This document shows positions 38,206 to 47,509 of a DNA stretch of 64,000 nt, piece after piece. Location: the NCBI RefSeq assembly GCF_006711645.1, contig NZ_CP041248.1:1-64000 (forward strand), written 5' to 3'. The position numbers were made by a program, and so were the translations under genes. How positions within the stretch are numbered: the stretch's first letter is position 1; every line of letters begins with the position of its first letter. The DNA is from Klebsiella electrica (lineage in GTDB: Bacteria > Pseudomonadota > Gammaproteobacteria > Enterobacterales > Enterobacteriaceae). The notes below the pieces were generated by a model, which was given only the letters and a program-made list of their open reading frames with translations, did not search any database and was not told where the DNA came from.

Positions 38206-39168
38206 ATGATGAACATCGCTTGTGATGACGGCTCAACGAACGTAAAACTTGCCTGGATTGAGAATGGTGAAATCAAAACTCATGTTTCGCAGAACGCCTT
38301 CCGCGAAGGCTGGGCTACTCCACTCGCATTTGGTGGTAAAACTATCTACAACTATCTCATTGATGGGCGGAAATTTACTCACGACATTGGTTCAACATCT
38401 GCAATTACAACAACGCATACCTCTTTCCAGTTCGACGCTGTAAGTCGCGTAGCAATTCATCATGCCCTTTTGACTTCCGGTCTTGAGCCACAGGATGTTG
38501 AACTTACAGTGACACTGCCGGTGGCCATGTTCTTCACGAGCGATGCGCAGTTGAACGAAGCTAATATTGAAAAGAAAAAGGCCAACGTTATGGGCCCAAT
38601 AACCCTGAATAATGGCGAAACTTTTCATGTTGTAAAAGTTAACGTAATGCCTGAATCAGTACCTGCGGCTGAATATCTGATTGATCCTAAAACAACCACG
38701 CAGCTTACACGAACCCTGGTTGTCGATCTGGGGGGAACAACCCTAGACCTGGCCATCATTCAGGGGGCAATGGAGGGCATATCTGATATCTTTGGCAACA
38801 GCGATGTTGGCGTTTCACGAGTGACAAAAGCTGTTATGGCTGCGCTCCAGGATGCCCAGTCTCCAAGTAGTTATGCCATTGCGGATATCATCATTAAAAA
38901 CCGTCATGATAGAGCGTTGATTGCTTCTGCGGTCAATGATCACTCTAAAATTGATGCCATCATTGACGTTATCGATTCTGAGTCGAAAAATCTGGCCGAA
39001 GCTGTTGCAGCTGATATACGTCGTCAGAACAGCGTCCACAAAATCATACTGGCCGGGGGCGGTGCTGAGCTCATCCATTCTCATATTGTCGAACTATTCC
39101 CTAAGCTGGATGTCATCAAAGCGCCTGACGCGCAGCTCGCGCTCGTCAAAGCAATGGCAAGCGTCTAA
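38206..39168 (+). CDS. parM: ParM-type actin-like plasmid segregation ATPase
   Basis: 320 aa from MMNIACDDGSTNVKLAW; GAGGT lies seven bases upstream. Actin-fold motifs: phosphate-1 DDGSTNVKL, phosphate-2 VVDLGGTTLDLAI, adenosine loop IILAGGGAELI. It forms filaments that push plasmid copies apart, bound to the DNA through ParR. Followed after 13 bases by parR. The intergenic region upstream should hold parC. Confidence 0.9.
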   Translation: MMNIACDDGSTNVKLAWIENGEIKTHVSQNAFREGWATPLAFGGKTIYNYLIDGRKFTHDIGSTSAITTTHTSFQFDAVSRVAIHHALLTSGLEPQDVELTVTLPVAMFFTSDAQLNEANIEKKKANVMGPITLNNGETFHVVKVNVMPESVPAAEYLIDPKTTTQLTRTLVVDLGGTTLDLAIIQGAMEGISDIFGNSDVGVSRVTKAVMAALQDAQSPSSYAIADIIIKNRHDRALIASAVNDHSKIDAIIDVIDSESKNLAEAVAADIRRQNSVHKIILAGGGAELIHSHIVELFPKLDVIKAPDAQLALVKAMASV

Positions 39169-39181
39169 ACGAGGTTATGTG

Positions 39182-39568
39182 ATGGAAGAAGATAAACGTT
39201 TACTCGTCTGGCTCCGCCCCGGCAATAATCCAGAAGACGGTAAAGCTCTTGATATTATGGAGCGCTTACCCCGCCGATCCCGGGGGGAATTTTACCGTAA
39301 GGCACTGGTAATTGCGTCTGCCTTGCATGAGCTCGACCCTCGGTTAATAAATTTGCTGGCCGCACAAACCACGACATCGTTTAATGCCGAAACGCTGAGC
39401 AACATTCTGTCGCAAACGCTGGGCATTGCCGTTGAACGGAATTCTTCACCAGTGGAAACCCAGGCCACAGGTATCCGAGCAACAACCATCATTGATTCGG
39501 ATAAGCCTGCTGAGCAGAAAGAACCAATTCCTAAACCCTCCCTGATGATGCAAACCCTCAAACGTTGA
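39182..39568 (+). CDS. parR: ParR-type centromere-binding protein
   Basis: 128 aa. N-terminal ribbon-helix-helix-like part (RLPRRSRGEFYRKALVIASA), flexible tail with basic end SLMMQTLKR, the usual place for ParM contact. Position directly after parM supports the assignment. Confidence 0.8.
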   Translation: MEEDKRLLVWLRPGNNPEDGKALDIMERLPRRSRGEFYRKALVIASALHELDPRLINLLAAQTTTSFNAETLSNILSQTLGIAVERNSSPVETQATGIRATTIIDSDKPAEQKEPIPKPSLMMQTLKR

Positions 39569-39573
39569 ATCCG

Positions 39574-39594
39574 AACCGGCTACTAGTAGCCGGT
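39574..39594. terminator. Hairpin between convergent parR and gntR
   Basis: AACCGGCTA/TAGCCGGTT stem exactly in the gap between the two stop codons; short T/A tracts on either side make a bidirectional terminator plausible. Confidence 0.6.
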
Positions 39595-40311
39595 TTACTC
39601 ACCTTGCTCGGTTAACAAGCTGAGATAGATCCGCAACCCCTTATCCAGTGACTCTCTAATGGCATCTGCTGCTGCCCCTGCATCCCTGTTTGAAAGAGCG
39701 AGTTCAAGCGACGAGAAAAATATTGGCCATTTATCCTCCGAGTCAGATTCGAACGTGTAACTCAGAGTTGGCCACAGGTTAATCCACAGTTGGGTTACAA
39801 TTTTGAAAAACTCAGGCAGACCGGCGTATATGTAAAGCTTCAGCCGCAGAGTGAGGTTTAGCTGGTGCGCCAGATAAACATCCCTACGTTCATATGCGGA
39901 ACGCAGCTTTTGGCACAAAGACAGGCATTCTTCAAAGCCATTGGCATCCATTTTCAGTACGGCCTTTTCTGCCAGTTCTGGCTCAATCAATCGCCTCATT
40001 CTCATGTACTCGTTGAACTGCTCACTGGTGATGATGGGAACAAAAAAGGCATGTGATGGAGTCAAAGCAAGAGCACTACTGGCAGACAGACGTATCAGGC
40101 TTTCACGGACGGGCGTGACGCTCATTTTCATAGCATCGGCGATGTTTTTTGTTACCAACTTATCACCGGGCTTGAGGTAGCCGAGGATAAGGGCGCATTT
40201 AAGGCGATCTTCAACTCGTCTCGTTAAGCTAGGTCTGCCTGACGGAGAGTAACTAATTAGTTCCGGTAAATTCCCGGGGTTTTTGAGGAAGCTTTTGTAA
40301 TCATCAATCAT
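39595..40311 (-). CDS. GntR-family regulator, FadR/FCD type
   Basis: 238 aa. N-terminal winged helix (LKCALILGYLKPGDKL, NIADAMKMSVTPVRESLIRL) and an all-helical FCD domain (MRMRRLIEPELAEKAVLKMD). The ligand is not predictable: the usual metal-binding histidines are not clearly kept. Adjacent to parMR in convergent orientation; a palindrome upstream may be its own operator. Confidence 0.87.
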   Translation of the reverse strand: MIDDYKSFLKNPGNLPELISYSPSGRPSLTRRVEDRLKCALILGYLKPGDKLVTKNIADAMKMSVTPVRESLIRLSASSALALTPSHAFFVPIITSEQFNEYMRMRRLIEPELAEKAVLKMDANGFEECLSLCQKLRSAYERRDVYLAHQLNLTLRLKLYIYAGLPEFFKIVTQLWINLWPTLSYTFESDSEDKWPIFFSSLELALSNRDAGAAADAIRESLDKGLRIYLSLLTEQGE

Positions 40312-40378
40312 ATATCACTCATACTGAACTTTTTGACCACATAGAAAACAGAATATTTTTAATCACACTACATAGTAA

Positions 40379-40392
40379 GTAGATCCCTCTAC
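40379..40392. promoter_or_regulatory. Candidate operator upstream of the GntR gene
   Basis: GTAGA-TCCC-TCTAC inverted repeat about 70 bases before the regulator start, embedded in AT-rich sequence (40312-40635, otherwise without a convincing gene). Confidence 0.35.
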
Positions 40393-40635
40393 CTACATAT
40401 TTCAAATAGTTCCAGTATGCACATCCATAAACTGGCATCCGCCAGAACAGAGAAGGTAAACGGTTATCATTCGTTTTACTCTACCAGCATGTCTTACATT
40501 TTCAATAACGGATCTATTACTACCCATATTTTATGCTTAACAGAATCCATTATAGATGCATGGTTAATTCTTTCTAATGTGTTTGTTTGCTATTTGTGCA
40601 AGGTCGAAATATATTCAGCTTGTGCGTCAATGACA

Positions 40636-41241
40636 TTAATCTTTGTGGATGTATAGGTCAGGTTGTCCGGTGTGTGTATACGAAATGTCTGAAATCAACC
40701 TTCCCTCAAAATCGTGCCAATCCCATTCCTTTTGAATTTTTTCTCCCATTAAAACACGATCCATCCTTTGAAGTTGCCAATCCATATAAATCAGTAAAAG
40801 AGCCATTTCTTCTTTTTCATTATTAGTCATGCCCTGCCCTAATTTATAAGCTTCTTTTGTGAGCTGATAGATCTGAACAGAGTTTTCAACAATGTATTTA
40901 AATATTTTTTCTACGCAGCCGGAAATGGCAATTGAATTTTGGCAATTAATGTCATTAACGAGTTCGCGTGTATCTATTTCCCAGTTCCTATATAAATCAA
41001 TCTCTGCGGTATAATGTTGATTTGTGTTTAAAGGAATACCACCAAAGATTCGACAATAGAGTTCTACTGCATCGGCCTGTTCCAGGCAATTAGCCATGTA
41101 GGGAAAATCAGGCAACGTGGAATGAATCAATTGGAGATAAGCTAACCTCTGAACAACCTTTTCATATGGCTGGTTAGTTTCTACGCCATAGAACATGTCT
41201 TTATTGATGTCATAACGATGAGTGATCCTGATCTTCGCCAT
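40636..41241 (-). CDS. Hypothetical protein, 201 aa
   Basis: GAGG six bases before the ATG. A soluble, helical protein, no known motif; acidic. In the undisturbed plasmid it begins about 10 bases after the secreted-protein gene now broken by an IS, so the two may have been one operon. Confidence 0.6.
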   Translation of the reverse strand: MAKIRITHRYDINKDMFYGVETNQPYEKVVQRLAYLQLIHSTLPDFPYMANCLEQADAVELYCRIFGGIPLNTNQHYTAEIDLYRNWEIDTRELVNDINCQNSIAISGCVEKIFKYIVENSVQIYQLTKEAYKLGQGMTNNEKEEMALLLIYMDWQLQRMDRVLMGEKIQKEWDWHDFEGRLISDISYTHTGQPDLYIHKD

Positions 41242-41318
41242 TGCTAGCCTCTTAATTCAGATAATTGATATCAGCATCGTCCGCACGTGCGGCATTACCA
41301 GCTACTAGGCTGTGTCCT

Positions 41319-41834
41319 TTAATTGCATAATTTTTTGTAAAACAGTCTAATGCAACCCAGTTTCACCATCGCCAGATAATTCCTCGCCGTTTTGTCGTAA
41401 CGCGTGGCAATGCGACGGTATTCTTTCAGACAGCCAAAACACCGCTCAACAACGTTGCGATTACGATAAGCATCACGATCAAGCTGTGAACGACCATCTG
41501 CTGCCATTTTTTCATTAGATTTCCGCGGGATAACCACTTTTATCCCTTTTCGTTTCAGCTCATTGCGAAGCGCATGTCCTGAGTAGGCTTTGTCAGCCAG
41601 CACCGCATAACCACGACGTTTCATGCTGCCGTTCTGGCGCTGAACACCAATTCCGTCCAGAAGGCGTAATGCGAACTGGCTTTCGTGAGCCTGTCCGGGA
41701 CTCAGCACGATATTTAACGGGAGACCGCCTGCATCCGTCGCCATATGGATTTTGGTGCCAAAACCACCGCGAGAGCGACCCAGCCCATGATCTCCGGCGA
41801 TATCGGGATGTTTTTTTGCGCGCCGGCGGCGCAC
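41319..41834 (-). CDS. IS427-type transposase, orfB
   Basis: 171 aa. Carries the second and third catalytic residues: AVLADKAYSGHALR and RNVVERCFGCLKEYRRIATR. It overlaps orfA by about 120 bases in another frame; a ribosomal frameshift is expected to produce the full enzyme. Confidence 0.88.
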   Translation of the reverse strand: MRRRRAKKHPDIAGDHGLGRSRGGFGTKIHMATDAGGLPLNIVLSPGQAHESQFALRLLDGIGVQRQNGSMKRRGYAVLADKAYSGHALRNELKRKGIKVVIPRKSNEKMAADGRSQLDRDAYRNRNVVERCFGCLKEYRRIATRYDKTARNYLAMVKLGCIRLFYKKLCN

Positions 41835-42163
41835 CTGAGTGCCCGGATATTGCTGCCATCCAGCGCAGTAGCTGACCAGTCAACGAGGCCGTGAGCATCA
41901 AGAGAAGAAAGCAACCTGTTGAAAATAATATTAATCACACCCGACTTAGACCACCGGTTAAAGCGGTTATATACGGTTTTCCATGGGCCGTATCGTTCAG
42001 GTAAATCACGCCATGGGGCACCAGAGCACAACACCCAGAACATGCCATTGATGATCATACGATGCTCCGCCCATGGGCGTCCGGCCCGTGGTGTTGCAGG
42101 TTGAGCGGGCAGTAAAGGCTGGATGATATCCCATGCTTCATCGGGAAGGTCGTAGCGGGCCAT
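41714..42163 (-). CDS. IS427-type transposase, orfA
   Basis: 149 aa. Begins MARYDLPDEAWDIIQPLLP, with FWVLCSGAPWRDLPERYGPW and the first catalytic aspartate in WSATALDGSNIRA. N-terminal half of the frameshifted transposase. Confidence 0.88.
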   Translation of the reverse strand: MARYDLPDEAWDIIQPLLPAQPATPRAGRPWAEHRMIINGMFWVLCSGAPWRDLPERYGPWKTVYNRFNRWSKSGVINIIFNRLLSSLDAHGLVDWSATALDGSNIRALRCAAGAQKNIPISPEIMGWVALAVVLAPKSIWRRMQAVSR

Positions 42164-42606
42164 AGTTCAATATGTTGTAGAAACAGATGGTTACTATAGC
42201 TCAGACGATTAAGGGACACAGCCTAGCTGAGCGCATTTTGCAACGCGGACTGAGTGGTCAAGGTTGACCTTGTCGAATTCAGCCTTCAGTTGCTCATCTG
42301 GCTTAGCTTCGTTAACAGTTACCAGAATCCGACTAGCATACTCGCTACCCTTGGCTTGATTGCCTACCATCTTACCCAGTACACGGCCAGCTTTTGATTT
42401 CGCTTCAGTCAAACGTTCCTCGCCATTTTCGAGGTAGTCTTTACATGCGATAACAGCAGCAATCTCGGAAGCATGAACTTTCATCACGTCATTCAGTTCG
42501 TCACGAGATGGAGAGCTTTCCGCTGATATTGCGAAACTTGATGCATTAATTGCAAATAAACAAACAACCGCATTTAATATTATTTTTCTCATCACAGGTT
42601 TCCTTT

Positions 42607-43362
42607 TTATTGGTTACGAGGCAATGCTGCTTCAGACAGCTGGTAATTCAATATTGATAAGTAGGCCAGAGGTATAGTTGCTGCCGGGATTAACCATTCA
42701 TACCTGAGCGAAAAGTATGACCACGAAAGTAAAACAACACCAGAGATAGCTGAAAATGCGAACAACGGCCCAATATTCATAAAAGTACTTTTACAAATGA
42801 CTGGTATACTTTTCAGCAGAGAACCTTTACACCGCGTAACTGTTGGTATGAATAAAACGAGCATTGGCGTAGCGATAAATACGCTCAAAGTGGCAAGGGC
42901 GTACATATTGAAATACACTATTAGGTTGGAGTAAGCCAGACTAATGCTTGTTAATGTTGGTTGTTTATATTCAACATGGTTGGTTTCACCCGCAACCGCT
43001 GAAGCAATCATAAATTTGACCAACCACAATATTACGATCATTAGTACGGTCAGGAATAATGCATAAACTAACACAACGATAAAGTTGCGTAGTTCTTCCC
43101 AGATATTCAATCTTAGCTCTGAGCTTTGATATCGGCATAAGATAGCCGTAAGGTAGAGGGTGAGTACAACTGGCTGTAAGATAAAAAATGCAAGCCCCTC
43201 CATTGTCACATTTTTCATGATGAGTGTCAGGAGTCCACCACCAGCAATTATCGGCAAGAATATTGCCAAAATACCATGAAGAGATGCCATTGTTTTCATG
43301 GAGGACAACATTATTTGTTTGGTATCTTCGAAAGATAATTTATTGATGAGAAATGCTGACAT
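42607..43362 (-). CDS. Polytopic inner-membrane protein, 251 aa
   Basis: GAGGAAACACA precedes the ATG. Five or six hydrophobic segments (for example ILAIFLPIIAGGGLLTLIM, LTVLMIVILWLVKFMIASAV, ATLSVFIATPMLVLFIPTV). No transporter motif recognised. Next to the secreted-protein gene (12 bases), suggesting an envelope function. Confidence 0.65.
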   Translation of the reverse strand: MSAFLINKLSFEDTKQIMLSSMKTMASLHGILAIFLPIIAGGGLLTLIMKNVTMEGLAFFILQPVVLTLYLTAILCRYQSSELRLNIWEELRNFIVVLVYALFLTVLMIVILWLVKFMIASAVAGETNHVEYKQPTLTSISLAYSNLIVYFNMYALATLSVFIATPMLVLFIPTVTRCKGSLLKSIPVICKSTFMNIGPLFAFSAISGVVLLSWSYFSLRYEWLIPAATIPLAYLSILNYQLSEAALPRNQ

Positions 43363-43515
43363 TGTGTTTCCTCTTCATGTAGTTGGCTCAATTGTCGCAT
43401 GTTGAAAAATTTGAATAGCATTTAACATCGACAAACTGACGGCTTTTTCTCTATCTCATTTTTTCTGTTCAGTTACGGGTGACGAAATTAACTCGACCAG
43501 CTCTTCCTTTCCCCA

Positions 43516-45225
43516 CTATTCATGGGCATCAACGGAGAAAAGTTTTATGGATTCTGCGGTTCCTTCAAAGGCGTTGTCATAGCAACCCAGAATATTGATG
43601 TCGTAACCGGGCCCAGCTTCTCGGGTTAAAAGATGCTCCTTTGCGCTCCCTGGCAGTATTGCTATCAAGCGTCCTCCCGGTTTCAGGAATCTCATCGCAT
43701 GTTGAAAATGTGCAATCCAGCGTGAGTCACTAAATGGAGGATTCATCAGAATTCTTTCAAACAAGCCGGTATTTTCAGGCTTGACCAATAGAAAATCATT
43801 AAGGGTGACGTTCCAGCGCAGGCCAGTAATTGCAACAGCTGCGGGGTGTATATCAAAACCAGTAACATCCACCCCCTCTGGTAACCCTTTCAGTAGCGCA
43901 CCAAGACCGATATTCGGTTCCAGCAAACGCATACCTGAAGCCACCATACATTCATCAATTGCTCGTTTCTGGAGTTCTCCGACCGTTGCATAGAACTGGT
44001 GCGTATAGCGGTCAGGTATAGAACCATGTAATGCCAGAAGTTTGAATGCTTCAACGGGGCTAAAGTCAAAGTCATATACTTCTCTATATCTTCTGACAGC
44101 ACCCAATGACTCCCATATGTTCACCAGTTCTTTTTTCTCACTAACAGACTGGTTGTCCCGCAGGATAAAAGTGTGCGGCCCCGGTGACAGGTGTTTGCCC
44201 GCGTTCAAATGGTCAGTGGCATATGATATTAAGGAGTTAACAGCAGAGAATGATATCAACTGCGACCGATATTCATTGGTTTTTACAGTTCTTGCGGAGT
44301 TATGGCCGGTGGTGTATCGGCGATCGAGAGGAATGCAGCCTGGCATTAAATGGGATAGTACCAGATTGAGATTGTCACAAGTTTCCTCCTCAATCAGGAT
44401 ATGCACATTGCCGTTAATAAACCCCTTCACTTTAAGACTATCGTTATCAATACTTACCCATTCGCCAGGGTTACTCATCATGTACTCTTTGACCGCAGCC
44501 GAATTCACATCCTCAGCACCGCTTCGTCCATACATCAGTCCAATAACCTTACGAAGGTCATTAAAATAGTTGAGATAGTCATAGGATCTGCGGTTATCTC
44601 TACTTGGTAAGCAGCTGGCTATGATGAGTTTGTTGCTGAAGCCCTGGGCACGGTTAGTCTTATGCAGAGCGGAGAGCTTTTCAAACACACCATGAACCAT
44701 CTGGGCGAAGTAGTCTTTTTTCTCTTCATTCAATGCGAATGCGGTAGAAAAGATACTTTCTTCGTTGAAGGGTACAGGCTTAAGCTTCTCAAAATTTGAT
44801 TCTGATGATTTTCGCCATGCCCTTAATCCTTCGTTCCAGTCATCGTATCTTTCGGTGGGCATAAATGGTTTTACGCCGGTCAGATCGAGCAGCTTTTGCC
44901 AGTACTTTTCATCGAGAGCACAGCGGGCCCGTTCTATACAGAACAAATTTTCTACAGCCAGCGTATATTTGATGGAATTGTCACAAGAATCACAGAACAT
45001 GCGCCATGCTTCATCATGCCGGTTCCGCATCACTGCATCATACATGGCCTGCATGTGCTTCAGTGTTGTGTTGTATTCCACCAGCAGATCGCGCATGGCA
45101 TTTAGTTTTTGAAAGCCGTCATGTTCAATGAGGCCACTTTGACTGTCTACGGGATTAGCATAAAGGCTGAGGACGTCTGATTCATTTTCATCGTTATTCG
45201 CTAATACAGCTGTCGGTAGGTTCAT
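43516..45225 (-). CDS. DUF4942 protein with class I SAM methyltransferase domain, 569 aa
   Basis: GGAGA before MNLPTAVLANN sets the start. The first two thirds are DUF4942-like. The C-terminal part is a DNA-methyltransferase-like fold: RLLEPNIGLGALLKGL (SAM loop), VDVTGFDIHPAAV, and the catalytic motif ERILMNPPFSDSRW (NPPF as in N6-adenine enzymes), then FLKPGGRLIAILPGSA. No restriction enzyme is near, so it is an orphan, perhaps an anti-restriction or regulatory methylase. Confidence 0.8.
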   Translation of the reverse strand: MNLPTAVLANNDENESDVLSLYANPVDSQSGLIEHDGFQKLNAMRDLLVEYNTTLKHMQAMYDAVMRNRHDEAWRMFCDSCDNSIKYTLAVENLFCIERARCALDEKYWQKLLDLTGVKPFMPTERYDDWNEGLRAWRKSSESNFEKLKPVPFNEESIFSTAFALNEEKKDYFAQMVHGVFEKLSALHKTNRAQGFSNKLIIASCLPSRDNRRSYDYLNYFNDLRKVIGLMYGRSGAEDVNSAAVKEYMMSNPGEWVSIDNDSLKVKGFINGNVHILIEEETCDNLNLVLSHLMPGCIPLDRRYTTGHNSARTVKTNEYRSQLISFSAVNSLISYATDHLNAGKHLSPGPHTFILRDNQSVSEKKELVNIWESLGAVRRYREVYDFDFSPVEAFKLLALHGSIPDRYTHQFYATVGELQKRAIDECMVASGMRLLEPNIGLGALLKGLPEGVDVTGFDIHPAAVAITGLRWNVTLNDFLLVKPENTGLFERILMNPPFSDSRWIAHFQHAMRFLKPGGRLIAILPGSAKEHLLTREAGPGYDINILGCYDNAFEGTAESIKLFSVDAHE

Positions 45226-45345
45226 CAGATTTCTCCAAATAGAGAAATTATGAGACAGGTATGGCAGGTGACGAAGCAAATCGACGAACTACATAAGCCG
45301 GGATATTTGGGGATACCGTGAAGTACATAGCACGGCGGAAGTCCA

Positions 45346-45372
45346 AAAAAAGAGACCCCAGTAAGGGGTCTT
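45346..45372 (-). terminator. Rho-independent terminator
   Basis: On the minus strand AGACCCC/GGGGTCT stem followed by CTTTTTTT; it ends the transcript arriving from 46001 before the DUF4942 gene. Confidence 0.8.
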
Positions 45373-45416
45373 AAATGAGGTATATATAACTATCAGATCA
45401 CAGAGCCCGAAGCAGA

Positions 45417-46001
45417 CTACTCAACGTCCTGAATTTCAGGAAGCTTCAACCCTTTCGGATAGAAGATTGTATGAACAGTCAGGTCAGCCAGGAACGTAGA
45501 TTTGATAATTAATTTTATTATAGGGTTAATACTATCCCAAGAATCGGGCGAATTCCAGATAGTGGCATCACAGCTTTCAGGATACTGGTTAACTCCAGGA
45601 GCATGGCCAGCCGTGCAGCGCATTGGGTCGGTTGATTCATGCTCGCATTTAGGGCAAATATAGCGCCGCAGCTGGTGTTCACCTAGGTCTTGGTCAAAAT
45701 CGTGAGGAGTTTCCCAGCAATGAACATCTTCAAGCTCAGGTAGCCTGGACGGAGTGTAAAAAGCCCACGGCACTTCCGTACCTCGCAGTACCTCAAGTGC
45801 GTGTATCACCCGCTCAGGCTCGATTTTAAGCACGTCACTGTATGCTTCTATTCGATCACGTAACAGGCTGGCCATTACAGAGATTGTATGGATATCGATA
45901 CCGGCTGCTTGAGCGTCCCTTTCCAGCTGCTCAATAACGACATCAATACTTGCTGGTGGTGCAGACATAAATAACTGCGTTGCGGCTTCTTGTCGTGACA
46001 T
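45417..46001 (-). CDS. Hypothetical protein with zinc-ribbon motif, 194 aa
   Basis: Helical N-terminus, then RRYICPKCEHESTDPMRCTA with CxxC...C spacing, part of a possible zinc ribbon. Preceded by GAAGGAACCTTC, a hairpin that overlaps the ribosome site and could control translation. Function unknown. Confidence 0.6.
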   Translation of the reverse strand: MSRQEAATQLFMSAPPASIDVVIEQLERDAQAAGIDIHTISVMASLLRDRIEAYSDVLKIEPERVIHALEVLRGTEVPWAFYTPSRLPELEDVHCWETPHDFDQDLGEHQLRRYICPKCEHESTDPMRCTAGHAPGVNQYPESCDATIWNSPDSWDSINPIIKLIIKSTFLADLTVHTIFYPKGLKLPEIQDVE

Positions 46002-46052
46002 ATACGAAGGTTCCTTCGGTTACCGGTGACAGTAACCGATATTTTCCCCTCG

Positions 46053-46493
46053 CTACAGCTGGTCACGAATTTTTTCAGCTTGTACATCGGATACCAGAAC
46101 ACAATCACCTGTTGCAGAATTACAAACGTAATATTTTCCGTCCTGATGCTGCTGTAATTTCAGTTTTGTACCCGTAAGTGACACTGTAACGCCACTTGCT
46201 TCAAACTGCCCTTTGTTGGTGATGAAAAAGTTGTTTTTTGCGAGGGTTCCGGCTTTCAAATCAACGCCTCTGATCACTTCACCCAGGTCCCATTCGTTCA
46301 TTACTGAGCGTTGTTTATGGATCAAGGAGCCAAGACAGACAAACACCACGACACTGATTGCAGCAAGACCCATAAGGTTTTTAAACGAATGGTGGGCTTT
46401 CAGGTCAAGCGTCTTCGCTTCTACCAGCTGCTCGGACGTTAACTGGACAGCTCGATTGTTACGCGAAGGACGTTTACGTTGGTTAGCAGTCAT
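46053..46493 (-). CDS. Single-span membrane protein, 146 aa
   Basis: Basic cytoplasmic N-terminus (TANQRKRPSRNNR), one membrane span about residues 40-58 (LMGLAAISVVVFVCLGSLI), and an extracytoplasmic domain with a cysteine pair (YVCNSATGDCVLV). Overlaps the preceding gene by 11 bases. Confidence 0.65.
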   Translation of the reverse strand: MTANQRKRPSRNNRAVQLTSEQLVEAKTLDLKAHHSFKNLMGLAAISVVVFVCLGSLIHKQRSVMNEWDLGEVIRGVDLKAGTLAKNNFFITNKGQFEASGVTVSLTGTKLKLQQHQDGKYYVCNSATGDCVLVSDVQAEKIRDQL

Positions 46494-46965
46494 GGTTCAC
46501 CTCTGTTTGAAGGAGAGATAATTTTAAACCTGCCAGTATATAAGCGATCTGAATTGGGTGAAGCGAATCATCAATGCTCATGGCCAGTCTACCCTTCTGA
46601 TTGGTATCTACGGCTTTGCTGCCTCGGTACTGGTATCCATATCTCTTCCTGGCAAGTTCCAGGCCAGCCAGCATGTACTGGACTTGCTGTAACGATAATG
46701 AATCAATTTGCAGAGACTTGAGCCTGTTTTTTTGCTGGCACAGACCAAATAACTCCCTCGACTCGAAATCGTCGGGGTAAGAGTGTAGTAACCCATCAAC
46801 TGAGCAGGCATTCAACTTATCGAATTCACGTTCAATACCCTCGACCGAGAAATGTCGGTCTCGAACGGACTCGACTCTACATTTGCTGAGCTGGCCATCT
46901 GGTGTGGCTACAAATATAGTTGCGCCTTCGGTCAGGTCTCCAGTCCAGTTTGTATGATTAGTCAT
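46483..46965 (-). CDS. Hypothetical protein, 160 aa
   Basis: CGGAG precedes the ATG. The C-terminal part holds two similar words, LSLQQVQYMLAGLELARKRY and LHPIQIAYILAGLKLSLLQT, i.e. a duplicated helical unit. Function unknown; coupled to the membrane protein that follows. Confidence 0.6.
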   Translation of the reverse strand: MTNHTNWTGDLTEGATIFVATPDGQLSKCRVESVRDRHFSVEGIEREFDKLNACSVDGLLHSYPDDFESRELFGLCQQKNRLKSLQIDSLSLQQVQYMLAGLELARKRYGYQYRGSKAVDTNQKGRLAMSIDDSLHPIQIAYILAGLKLSLLQTEVNHDC

Positions 46966-47062
46966 ATACGCTCCGTAATGGGCCTACTAAACAATATTAT
47001 CACGGCTGAATATTTGACGAAGCAGTGCGCGATACGCGCCATGATAATGTTAAATTAGTCGT

Positions 47063-47491
47063 TTATTTGATAGCACCATTTTTCTCTGAATACTGTTCAA
47101 ACCAGAAAACAATGGGTTTCTCTACAATGCTTATCTGGCCGAATCTTTCTGCCGTTCTGAAATTCATACTACTCTTCCGTGCCCTTTCAACCTGTAAACT
47201 TATTTGTTTGCGGAACATTTCCAGTGAATATGTTGTTTTGAGCAGATTGCAGGGCGCACAGGCTGGGAAAAGATTTTCTAAGCAGTTGGCACTTTCATTA
47301 AACACTTCACCGGTAGCCTTAAGCTTAAATTTCCCTCTGGCCGCAGCTTGCATATCCTGGACGGATTTCCTTAGCACAGGTTCTACGTGATCAGCGTGCC
47401 AACCTTTTTCTTTCAGTACCTCGCCACAATATGCACATCGACCACCAAATTTAGCCCTCAGTACTATTCTTTGTTTTTTTGACAGAGACAT
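47063..47491 (-). CDS. HNH endonuclease-fold protein, 142 aa
   Basis: All features of a zinc-stabilised HNH core are present: CAYCG (19-23), WHADHVEPV (His32, Asp34-His35), ENLFPACAPCNLLK (second CxxC and Asn). It should bind and cut DNA, possibly as a plasmid-encoded restriction or repair nuclease. AAGGAA before the ATG. Confidence 0.8.
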   Translation of the reverse strand: MSLSKKQRIVLRAKFGGRCAYCGEVLKEKGWHADHVEPVLRKSVQDMQAAARGKFKLKATGEVFNESANCLENLFPACAPCNLLKTTYSLEMFRKQISLQVERARKSSMNFRTAERFGQISIVEKPIVFWFEQYSEKNGAIK

Positions 47492-47509
47492 AATAAATTC
47501 CTTGTGGAA

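Larger units (their letters stand above)
41308..42223 (-). mobile_element. IS5-family element (IS427-like subgroup)
   Basis: Ends GGCTGTGTCC and GGACACAGCC, about 916 bp, flanked by TA (or CTAG, depending where the ambiguous border is drawn). Two overlapping transposase frames as in IS427-type elements. Confidence 0.88.
41252..42592 (-). pseudogene. Secreted protein gene with C-terminus cut off by an IS5-family element
   Basis: Signal peptide MRKIILNAVVCLFAINASSF, followed by a helical domain with DELNDVMKVHASEIAAVIAC. The ATG at 42592 follows AAAGGA; the GTG before it is less likely. The frame presently ends GCVP inside the element. Removing the element continues it in frame from AKCAQL to VAGNAARADDADINYLN and a stop at 41252. 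The truncated product lacks only about 17 residues and may still be made. Confidence 0.7.

Noticed and set aside
40417..40656. 79-aa plus-strand frame
   Set aside because: No ribosome site, overlaps the candidate operator region and runs into the opposing 201-aa gene.
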